64,000 nt of DNA from Methylotuvimicrobium alcaliphilum 20Z (GTDB lineage Bacteria; Pseudomonadota; Gammaproteobacteria; Methylococcales; Methylomonadaceae), in contig NC_016112.1 in NCBI RefSeq assembly GCF_000968535.2, positions 1,612,001-1,676,000 of the forward strand, written 5' to 3'. The notes under the pieces were generated by a model. It made no database searches and was not told where the DNA came from. It worked only from the letters and a program-made list of their open reading frames with translations. The translations under genes and the position numbers were made by a program. This document shows positions 19,039 to 26,469 of the stretch, piece by piece (position 1 is the first letter of the stretch; each line of letters opens with the position of its first letter).

Positions 19039-20313
19039 TCAGTCATGCGTTTGATGAATAGGCAACCAAATCTTAAAACTGGCGCCCTCTCCGATTTGGC
19101 TCGAAACATCGATTCTGCCATGATGAGCTCGGACAATATTATTTGCGGTCGATAAGCCCAGGCCGATACCTTTGCCAATAGGGCGCGTCGTGAAAAACGG
19201 TTCAAATAATCGATGCATATGGTTCGGATTAATCCCGGGGCCGTCGTCTGCAATTTCCACCCATATTTGTTTGTCGTCGATACCGGTTCGTATGATGATT
19301 TCGCCGGATTCGCCGACGGCTTGCCAGGCATTAGTCAGCAAACTTAAAAAAACTTGATTCATGAGTTGAGGAATGCATTCGATCTCGGGCGTGTCTCCAT
19401 ATTCTTTGCGAATACGGCATTGGATATTTTGGCTGCAGACGAACACCTTTAAAGTCGTATCCAAGCTCTGCTTGATATCGTATTGTTGCCAGTTTTGGCC
19501 GTTGTCATCGGTGAATTGATTGAAGGCACGTACGATATTTCGTACTCGGGTTAAACCTTCTTTGGATTCGCTAATCAGATCGGCTATATCCTCGCGCAAA
19601 AAATTCCAGTCTTTTTGCTGCTTCAAGGCTTGTAATTTTTCGATACAGTCCGGTTGGGGCCGGCATTTGGAAAGTTGATTATCGTATTGGTCGATCAAGT
19701 CGAATATTTCGAGGGCATATTCTTGAAAGGAATTGAGGTTGGAAAAAATAAACCCCAACGGATTATTGATTTCGTGTGCAATGCCGGCCGCTAATTGACC
19801 GATCGCGGCGAGTTTTTCCGATTGCATCAGTTCGGATTGAATCAATTGATGTTCCTGCATGCGTTTTTGCAGTTCCGTCTCGAGATGGATATTTTGATTT
19901 TGTAAGCGTTCGCGCGCTTTTTTAAGTTCTATTTGTAAGTTGACCCTGACCGATAATATCGATAAGTTGCAGGGTTTATAGAGATAATCCGCCGCACCCA
20001 ACGAAAAACCGAATGTTTCGTCTAGTTCGGAGGTCAACGCCGTCACGAAAATGACAGGAATGTCTTGCGTCTTCGGATTACTCTTCAACGCTTTAATGAC
20101 TTCGTAACCATCCATGCCGGGCATCATAATGTCCAACAGTATGAGGTCTAGTGAGGTATTATTCGCTATTTCCAAGGCTTTAACGCCCGATGTTGCGACC
20201 AATACCGCATAATCCGTCATCAAACATTGTCCGAAAACCGAAAGATTTACGCTTTCGTCATCGACTATCAGAATGCTAGGGCGCTGCTCAAGGCTAGCGG
20301 TATCGTTTGACAT
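19039..20313 (-). CDS. Receiver-histidine kinase
   Basis: 424 residues. An N-terminal receiver domain (about 12-128) has the acidic pocket VDDE and phospho-acceptor Asp61 in LLLDIMMPGMDGY, with the conserved Lys in YKPCNL. A coiled-coil linker (130-165) leads to a HisKA-like dimerisation domain with H180 in GIAHEINNPLGF. The ATPase domain follows with LTNAWQAV, ADDGPGI and GKGIGLGLS. There is no membrane span or obvious sensor domain, so it takes its input through the receiver, probably from another kinase. It is divergent from the corrinoid operon and 150 nt from its start, so it may regulate that operon (inference). Confidence 0.9.
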   Translation of the reverse strand: MSNDTASLEQRPSILIVDDESVNLSVFGQCLMTDYAVLVATSGVKALEIANNTSLDLILLDIMMPGMDGYEVIKALKSNPKTQDIPVIFVTALTSELDETFGFSLGAADYLYKPCNLSILSVRVNLQIELKKARERLQNQNIHLETELQKRMQEHQLIQSELMQSEKLAAIGQLAAGIAHEINNPLGFIFSNLNSFQEYALEIFDLIDQYDNQLSKCRPQPDCIEKLQALKQQKDWNFLREDIADLISESKEGLTRVRNIVRAFNQFTDDNGQNWQQYDIKQSLDTTLKVFVCSQNIQCRIRKEYGDTPEIECIPQLMNQVFLSLLTNAWQAVGESGEIIIRTGIDDKQIWVEIADDGPGINPNHMHRLFEPFFTTRPIGKGIGLGLSTANNIVRAHHGRIDVSSQIGEGASFKIWLPIHQTHD

Positions 20314-20344
20314 TAAGACCTCAAAATTTATTTATCATCATCGT

Positions 20345-20458
20345 AGATCAAAATTCGGCATCGGCGTCCTATCGGGCGAGTGACCGCACCCTCCGCCACC
20401 AGAGAACTTTCATTTGCCGGGACGATCGATTGCCAGACCTTCATGAATATTACTATAG
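20345..20458. repeat. Family A-derived fragment upstream of the corrinoid operon
   Basis: The stretch from GTAGATCAAAATTCGGCATC through GGGCGAGTGACCGCACCCTC to CAGACCTTCATGAATATT matches the variant at about 9890-9970. It fills most of the interval between the two divergent genes, so promoter elements for both may lie in or around it. Confidence 0.6.
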
Positions 20459-20462
20459 TAAT

Positions 20463-22148
20463 ATGAGTTCCACCCTCCAAGATAGTGCCCGAATTGCGGC
20501 TAAAAGACCGATGCCAAAAAATTTAGAATCCATCGAAGAAAAAAAATATTATCGGTTGCGCGTCAGCACGGATGATTGCGGTTTAGAGCTTTACCTGTCC
20601 GATTCGTTATCGGTTCGAGAAGCGCTAGATCACACCGAAATTCGGGTTCGTGCGGCCTGTGGAGGACTAGGTACATGCGGCGCTTGTTTGATACAAGTCA
20701 TTTCCGGCCGGTTCAATCCTCCGACACCGGCAGAGCGGCAAAAATTATTGCCGGATCAATTGGTTCAGGGATATCGACTCGCCTGTCAATTAAGGCCTCT
20801 GAGTGATGGTGAAGCCTACCTTGCCCATCCTGCTCCGCCGTCGCAATGGAGAAGTCCGGATCGATGCGAGTGGCCTACGGTCGAGTTTTCAAAAGATGTC
20901 GACGAGGTTCGGCAGCCGTATGGGATTGCGGTCGATTTAGGAACGACTCATATTCGTTTGTCTATTTGGAATCGTCATACCGCTCGGCTCATCGGTTGCC
21001 GGGTAGGTATCAATCCTCAAGTGGCTCATGGTGCCGATGTCCTGACTCGTTTGGATTCCCGGCGATTGGACGTTTATGCCTCGCGGGACTTGATGATCGA
21101 AGGGCGTAAGGCTATCTTGGACGGCATTCGAGATATTTTAAGTCGAGATTTTGGGGAAGTCGTTCACGTCCTTGACGAAACCGGAAAGATTATTATCGTC
21201 GGAAACACCGTCATGTTGATGTTGATTGGCGGCGGTAACGATAGCGATGATCTGTATCGGCTTGAAAATTGGCATATTCCTGTCGAGTGTCGAATCGATG
21301 ATATTGCCGCTTGGCGCCATGATTGGCGTATGCCCCATGCGGATATCTCGATCGCTCAGCCATTGGCCGGTTTTGTCGGGTCGGATTTATTGGCCGATCT
21401 TTTGGCTTCAGGTATAACCGAGCAACCCGTTCCGATGCTGTTGGCGGATTTGGGAACCAATACTGAAATTGCTCTGTGGGACGGCACTGCGGCATGGGTG
21501 ACATCGGTACCGGGCGGCCCGGCGTTTGAAGGCGTCGGGATGCGCAATGGTATGGCGGCTGAAACGGGTGCCGTTTATCGGGTTCGCGATGACGGCGATC
21601 GTTGGCTGATTGCTACGATTGGCGATCAGCCGATTCGAGGATATTGTGCCAGTGGCTTCATCGATGCGATTGCAGTGATGTTGGACAAACAAATACTCAA
21701 GCCCTCCGGTCGCTTTACCCAATCATTGCAACCGAGCGGTACGGGTTATCGGCTTGATGCCGACAATGCTAGGTCGGCGATTTTTGGTAGTGATGTCGAT
21801 ATTTTTCAACGAGCCAAGGCTTCGACCGCCGCAGCCATGATGCAATTACTCGGGTTCGCCGATTTGAAACCAAGCGATTTACAGGCTGTTTGGATTTGCG
21901 GCAGTTTGGGTCAGCATCTGGATTTACACAATGCGATTCGTGTCGGTTTGTTGCCCCGTTTACCGGTCGACAGATTCAAACGTTTTGCGAATGCGAGTCT
22001 GGCCGGGTGCGAGCAGTTGTTGCTGGACCGAAATGCAAATACTCGTTTAAATACGATCATAAGTAAGACAAAATCGATCAATTTAGGCGGGATAAGTAGC
22101 TATGAAGAAAGTTTTATCGAGCATTTGCGCTTGCAGCCGATGGCATAA
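20463..22148 (+). CDS. RACo-type reductive activator of corrinoid protein (2Fe-2S/ASKHA, DUF4445)
   Basis: About 561 residues from the ATG at 20463. The frame is open further upstream to 20307, but that part is repeat sequence, so the later start is preferred; ATG 20511 is another option. The N-terminal plant-type ferredoxin domain has C66-x5-C72-x2-C75 and C108. From about residue 160 an ASKHA ATPase fold follows: AVDLGTTHIRLSIWN, NPQVAHGADVLTRLD, LLADLGTNTEIAL, PGGPAFEGVGMRNGM, GYCASGFIDA and ICGSLGQHLDLHNAIRVGLLP. Proteins of this family use ATP and an electron to return inactive Co(II) corrinoid to Co(I). First gene of a tight six-gene unit. Confidence 0.88.
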   Translation: MSSTLQDSARIAAKRPMPKNLESIEEKKYYRLRVSTDDCGLELYLSDSLSVREALDHTEIRVRAACGGLGTCGACLIQVISGRFNPPTPAERQKLLPDQLVQGYRLACQLRPLSDGEAYLAHPAPPSQWRSPDRCEWPTVEFSKDVDEVRQPYGIAVDLGTTHIRLSIWNRHTARLIGCRVGINPQVAHGADVLTRLDSRRLDVYASRDLMIEGRKAILDGIRDILSRDFGEVVHVLDETGKIIIVGNTVMLMLIGGGNDSDDLYRLENWHIPVECRIDDIAAWRHDWRMPHADISIAQPLAGFVGSDLLADLLASGITEQPVPMLLADLGTNTEIALWDGTAAWVTSVPGGPAFEGVGMRNGMAAETGAVYRVRDDGDRWLIATIGDQPIRGYCASGFIDAIAVMLDKQILKPSGRFTQSLQPSGTGYRLDADNARSAIFGSDVDIFQRAKASTAAAMMQLLGFADLKPSDLQAVWICGSLGQHLDLHNAIRVGLLPRLPVDRFKRFANASLAGCEQLLLDRNANTRLNTIISKTKSINLGGISSYEESFIEHLRLQPMA

Positions 22149-22160
22149 GGGGGCCGAAAT

Positions 22161-22826
22161 ATGTTGAGTCGTTATGTGCAGGCATACAACGAAGCGGTTT
22201 TCGAAACCGATAAACAGGCGGCCTTGGCCGTGGTCGACGGGGCTCTACAGGACGGTTATAGCCCGGAAGATATTGTGTTCAATTTGGTCATCCCTGCCGT
22301 GGAAGCCATGATGGCGCGCATCGAACAGGACCCCGATTCCAATTTGGCGCAACATTTCATGACGGCACAAATCGCCTCGGAAGTGACCGAGCGAATGCTG
22401 GAAAAATTCGCTAGCCCGCCGGAAGCGATAGGCAAAGTGGTGATCGGCGCCGCCTATGGCGATTTACACTCGCTCGGTAAACGTATCGTGATCGGGTGTC
22501 TTAAATCGCTGATGGTGGATGTCATCGATCTAGGTATTAATATCCGCGCCGAACAATTTGTCGACAGGGCTGTTGAAAACGGCGCGCAAGTCATCGCGAT
22601 CTCGGCCATGATGGTGCATACCGCGACCGGCGAGAACGGCAGTATCAAGGTTCGAGCCTTATTAAAGGAGCGAGGCTTGGAAGACAAAATAAAATTGGCG
22701 GTTGGCGGCGCGCCTTACCGATTCGATCCGGAGTTATACAAAAAAGTGGGGGGCGACGCATGGGCTCCCGACGGCGTGACGGCGGCAAAAGTTATTATCC
22801 AATTGATCAAAGAGGTGAACGCATGA
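22161..22826 (+). CDS. Cobalamin-binding corrinoid protein (MtbC/MtaC-like)
   Basis: 221 residues, the full two-domain corrinoid protein of methyltransferase systems. Residues about 1-88 form the helical B12-binding cap. From about 90 comes the Rossmann domain with the His-on motif D101-x-H103-x-x-G106 (GDLHSLGKRIV), the SAM segment at 148-150 and VGGAP at about 181-185. H103 should be the lower cobalt ligand. It would carry a methyl group between methyltransferases and be reactivated by the upstream RACo-like protein (12 nt away). Its stop overlaps the next gene's start (ATGA). Confidence 0.93.
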   Translation: MLSRYVQAYNEAVFETDKQAALAVVDGALQDGYSPEDIVFNLVIPAVEAMMARIEQDPDSNLAQHFMTAQIASEVTERMLEKFASPPEAIGKVVIGAAYGDLHSLGKRIVIGCLKSLMVDVIDLGINIRAEQFVDRAVENGAQVIAISAMMVHTATGENGSIKVRALLKERGLEDKIKLAVGGAPYRFDPELYKKVGGDAWAPDGVTAAKVIIQLIKEVNA

Positions 22827-23851
22827 CACCTTTAGAAATTTTAGCGGCGGCTATAAACGGCGATCCGGCACCGCGTATTCCGATCTTTTGCAATTTGCTC
22901 GATCAAGGCGCGCGCGAACTCAATATGCACTCGCAAGATTATTTTGCTCGAGGAGAATGCGTGGCCGAAGCGCAATTGCGAATGTTAAAGCGCTTCGGTC
23001 ATGACAATGCGTGGAGTTTGCATTATGTCGGCAAGGAAGCCGAATTGTTGGGCTGCCAAAAAATATTATTTGCCGATGACGGCGTGCCTAATGTAGAAGA
23101 TTTCGTGATCAAGAATTGGGACGATATCGCCAAATTCGAAGTCCCAACCGATATTACTCAACATCAAGCGTGGCAGGCCATTGACGATTGTTTAGCGATT
23201 CTGCGCGCCGAAATTGGGCAGACTCATGCCATTTGTGCTTATGTGACGGCTTCGACGACCTTGCCGGCGTTATTGATGGGCATGGATAAATGGATGGAGT
23301 TGTTTTTAACCGGGCCGGTCGATCTGCGCGACGAATTGTTGCGTAAATGCGTAGATTTTTTTCATCAGCACATTAATGCGCTACGTGCGGCCGGAGCCAA
23401 TGTTCTGATGTATTCGACGCCGTTCGGCTCACCCTATTTCGTCGGTAACAAAATCATCGAAGAAAACGTATTGCCTTGGATGAAACTCGATTTACAACCC
23501 GGCGGCGTTGCCGATGTCGTATATTATTGCGGTATGGCGCCATTTAACGGCGTCATCGATTTGGTGTTTGATCAACTGGGCATCACCTCGCATTACATCA
23601 GTCCATTGGCTGACTTGGCCGAAGCCAAGCGCTTGATCAATACCCGCGGCTTGACTTGTGGTGTGATAGACGACATCAAAATGATTCATTGGACTGAGGC
23701 GGAAACCAAAGCCGAAGTTAAACGCATCGTCGAGATAGGCAAGCAGGGCGGACATTTTTTATTCGGGAATGGCGTTATGCCTCTGGCAGTGCCGGAGGTC
23801 AATATCAAGGCGATGATAACGGCTGCCTTTGAGTACGGGCAGTTGACATGA
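22823..23851 (+). CDS. UroD-family methyltransferase (MtaA/MtbA-like), zinc ligands altered
   Basis: 342 residues from the ATG at 22823, chosen because it makes the classic ATGA overlap with the corrinoid gene. The fold is that of uroporphyrinogen-decarboxylase-like methylcobamide methyltransferases (MTPLEILAAAINGDPAPRIPI start). In MtaA/MtbA a His-x-Cys and a later Cys bind the zinc that activates the thiol acceptor. Here the first site reads YYCG (234-237), with Tyr for His, and the later site reads FGNGVMP (314-320) with no Cys. So it may transfer methyl groups to a non-thiol acceptor such as a pterin, or have another role. The residue alignment is by eye. Confidence 0.82.
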   Translation: MTPLEILAAAINGDPAPRIPIFCNLLDQGARELNMHSQDYFARGECVAEAQLRMLKRFGHDNAWSLHYVGKEAELLGCQKILFADDGVPNVEDFVIKNWDDIAKFEVPTDITQHQAWQAIDDCLAILRAEIGQTHAICAYVTASTTLPALLMGMDKWMELFLTGPVDLRDELLRKCVDFFHQHINALRAAGANVLMYSTPFGSPYFVGNKIIEENVLPWMKLDLQPGGVADVVYYCGMAPFNGVIDLVFDQLGITSHYISPLADLAEAKRLINTRGLTCGVIDDIKMIHWTEAETKAEVKRIVEIGKQGGHFLFGNGVMPLAVPEVNIKAMITAAFEYGQLT

Positions 23852-24471
23852 AAAAATTTGTCCTGCATCAGGAGCATACAGAGCCCTTGACGATGGTCGG
23901 TTGCGGTATTTTGCGCAAAGAAGTCGACTATTTGATCCGGACTCATGGCTGGAATGTGCAAACGCATTTTTTGGATTCGGCCCTGCACAATTACCTGAAT
24001 CGGTTATCGAAAGAACTTAACGAAGCCTTGCAAGAGCATGAGGCGAAAGGCGAAAAAACCTTTGTTTTTTACGGGAGTTGCCATCCGTTGATGGACAATT
24101 ATTTGGACGAGCATCGCACTTGCCGTACCCGTGGCCAAAATTGCATCGTTATGTTATTGGGTTATGAGCGTTTCATGCAGGAGCTTGAAAAGGGTGCGTA
24201 CTTTCTGGTCGAGGACTGGGCCTTGACTTGGCAACCGATGATCACGGCATGTTTCGGTAACAATATTACTGTCGTACGCGAAATTTTTCACAGTAGCCAT
24301 AAATTCATGCTTGCACTCAAAACCCCATGCAGCGTCGATTTTTCCGAAGCCGCTCAAACGGCGGCCGATTTTGTGGATTTACCTTTACAGTGGCTCGATG
24401 TCGATCTTGAACACTTAAAGCAAGTGTTGTTCGAAGCTATTAAGCAGCGATTAGATCAAGCAACGACTTGA
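23848..24471 (+). CDS. DUF1638 protein of the corrinoid cluster
   Basis: 207 residues, cytoplasmic, no signal or membrane span. Matches the DUF1638 family by its start (VGCGILRKEVDYLI), the FVFYGSCHPLMDNYL segment with a conserved Cys-His, HRTCRTRGQNCIVMLLGYERF, and EDWALTW. The several conserved Cys/His residues suggest a metal or cofactor site (inference). DUF1638 genes are often found beside UroD-like methyltransferase and corrinoid protein genes, and this one overlaps the methyltransferase by 4 nt. Its biochemical function is unknown; it is a candidate for the missing substrate-facing partner. Confidence 0.85.
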   Translation: MKKFVLHQEHTEPLTMVGCGILRKEVDYLIRTHGWNVQTHFLDSALHNYLNRLSKELNEALQEHEAKGEKTFVFYGSCHPLMDNYLDEHRTCRTRGQNCIVMLLGYERFMQELEKGAYFLVEDWALTWQPMITACFGNNITVVREIFHSSHKFMLALKTPCSVDFSEAAQTAADFVDLPLQWLDVDLEHLKQVLFEAIKQRLDQATT

Positions 24472-24477
24472 ACGGGC

Positions 24478-26469
24478 ATGATGAATTCAAACGATCACGA
24501 TTTGCAAAGGCGTATAGAGCACTTGGAACACCGTGTCCGTAAGCTATCCGAAGAAAAGGCCAATCTGCATCTTGTCCTGCATATGGTGGAATTGCTCAAT
24601 CCGATTGCCGGTATCGATTACTTCCTAGATAGTATGATCGCGGCTCTTTGCGGTAGTTTAGGCGGTACCAATACGGAGATTTATTATCTGGACGAAGGCG
24701 AGATTCACTATGTCAACTTATTCGGCGAAAAACGGATTGTCGGTGAGATTGAAGATTCGTTGGTGGCGGAGGTCTTTGCCACTCGCCATTTTGTCGAACA
24801 AAATACCGATTTGAACCATACCTTGCTCAAGGATAATGTAGCGGCGGTGGCTTGTACTTGGGTGATGCCCTTAACTATCGGCGACCAAATTTTGGGTGTT
24901 GTCAAAATGTCCGATTTGCTTGGGTCGGCACAGATGCGCAATTATTTGGCCCCGTTTTTTTCGCACATCGCGCTGATTCTGAATAACAAAATCCAGACTC
25001 GTAAAGCGGAAGCCGCTAATCGTGCCAAAAGCAGCTTTTTAGCGACGATGTCCCACGAAATCCGAACGCCACTGAACGGGATTCTGGGCATGGCTCAATT
25101 ATTAGCTAAGCAGGAATGCAACGATGCTAAACGCCTAGAATGTGCTCGTACGATTCTGACGTCCGGAAATAATTTGCTTGCTTTGCTCAACGATATTTTA
25201 GATTTGTCTAAGATCGAGGCGAATCGTTTGGAGTTGAATTTTTTAGCCGTTCAGCCGCAAAAGGTTTTGGATGAAATCATGACGCTTTTTTCCGGTGCTG
25301 CCCAGCAAAAAGGGCTAAGGATTTATGCAACATGGATGGGGGGCGAGGCACAGGCCTATCGACTTGACCCGCTCAGAGTTAAGCAAATGTTGTCTAATCT
25401 GGTCAGTAATGCCATTAAATTTACCGATCGCGGTTCCATCCGGATCGAGGCGCGTCCGGTCCATGACGAGTCGGGGAGTTGTCAATTGGAGTTTTCGATC
25501 AGCGATACCGGTATCGGTATTCCGAAGGACAAACAGCGAGACTTATTTAAACCGTTTACCCAGATCGATAGCAGTTCGAATCGCCGTTATGTCGGTACCG
25601 GCTTGGGTTTGTCGCTGGTGTCGCGTTTTGCCGGGATGATGCAAGGGCAAGCCGGGGTTGTGAGCGATGAAGGAGAGGGAGCGCGATTTTGGTTTCGGAT
25701 ACCTACCCGAGTCGATAATGAGTTCGAGCCCCCTGGTCTCGCAACCAATATTGACAACTCATCCCAATTATCGAATCCAAATCCCAGACTAAGCCGCGTG
25801 TTATTGATCGGCAGTCATTGTGAGCATGGCGCTAATTTGTCGGCACAACTAAAGGCACGATCTATCGAAGTGATTGGTATTGATCATGACGATCAAATTT
25901 CGGACGTTATCGTCAAGGATCTTGGGTTGGATGCAATCATTATTGAACCTAGTTTGGAAAATAAATCTCTTTGCCGGCTTGCGAGAGAGGTTCGCGACTT
26001 GGAATCGGCCAATCATCTTCCCCGCGCATTCATCATCGGCATTAGCGATCAACAGTACGGCGAAGAGTTAGACTCGGTATTTCAACAGAATATCGATGAA
26101 CGACTCGTTCGGCCCTTTACGATAGAGCATTTAGTGAACGTAATCGAAAGCCATATTCATCTGTCTGCGATTCAGCAGCAAAAGGCGTTGACTTGTAACG
26201 ATGAAGAACGCATGTTTTTCAAAAATTGCGAAGGTATCAACGACATTCTCGACGGTCTTGAGCGCCAGTTGGAAAAAAATATGTTTACTGCCGTTGAGCA
26301 ATTTAGCATGCTGCAAGCAAAACTAGAGGGTGGTTTGATCGCTACGCATTTCGCCAAGCTTGGTAAGTTGATTAACGATATGAATTTTGAGGAAGCTCAT
26401 CTAGAGCTAAAGTTATTGCGTGAGCGATTCTCCGAAACCGAGACGAAGGAAACGCATTGTGGGCATTGA
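24478..26469 (+). CDS. Hybrid histidine kinase with GAF-like sensor and pseudo-receiver
   Basis: 663 residues, no membrane span. A short coiled coil (about 8-32) precedes a GAF-like domain (35-172). The kinase core has H193 in MSHEIRTPLNG, LVSNAIKFT, SDTGIGIPK and GTGLGLSLV. Residues 438-560 have a receiver fold, but Glu490 replaces the phospho-acceptor Asp (AIIIEPS) and Arg545 the conserved Lys, so it cannot be phosphorylated normally. The C-terminal 90 residues are helical and lack a clear HPt histidine. It starts 6 nt after the DUF1638 gene, which places it in the corrinoid unit. Confidence 0.88.
   Translation: MMNSNDHDLQRRIEHLEHRVRKLSEEKANLHLVLHMVELLNPIAGIDYFLDSMIAALCGSLGGTNTEIYYLDEGEIHYVNLFGEKRIVGEIEDSLVAEVFATRHFVEQNTDLNHTLLKDNVAAVACTWVMPLTIGDQILGVVKMSDLLGSAQMRNYLAPFFSHIALILNNKIQTRKAEAANRAKSSFLATMSHEIRTPLNGILGMAQLLAKQECNDAKRLECARTILTSGNNLLALLNDILDLSKIEANRLELNFLAVQPQKVLDEIMTLFSGAAQQKGLRIYATWMGGEAQAYRLDPLRVKQMLSNLVSNAIKFTDRGSIRIEARPVHDESGSCQLEFSISDTGIGIPKDKQRDLFKPFTQIDSSSNRRYVGTGLGLSLVSRFAGMMQGQAGVVSDEGEGARFWFRIPTRVDNEFEPPGLATNIDNSSQLSNPNPRLSRVLLIGSHCEHGANLSAQLKARSIEVIGIDHDDQISDVIVKDLGLDAIIIEPSLENKSLCRLAREVRDLESANHLPRAFIIGISDQQYGEELDSVFQQNIDERLVRPFTIEHLVNVIESHIHLSAIQQQKALTCNDEERMFFKNCEGINDILDGLERQLEKNMFTAVEQFSMLQAKLEGGLIATHFAKLGKLINDMNFEEAHLELKLLRERFSETETKETHCGH

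Noticed and set aside
20314-20462. Possible cobalamin riboswitch ahead of the corrinoid operon
   Set aside because: The interval is only about 150 bp and is mostly family A-derived; no B12-box-like sequence was seen.
20307-20462. Longer N-terminus for the corrinoid activase
   Set aside because: These codons translate a repeat fragment and have no match to the ferredoxin domain; the ATG at 20463 fits better.
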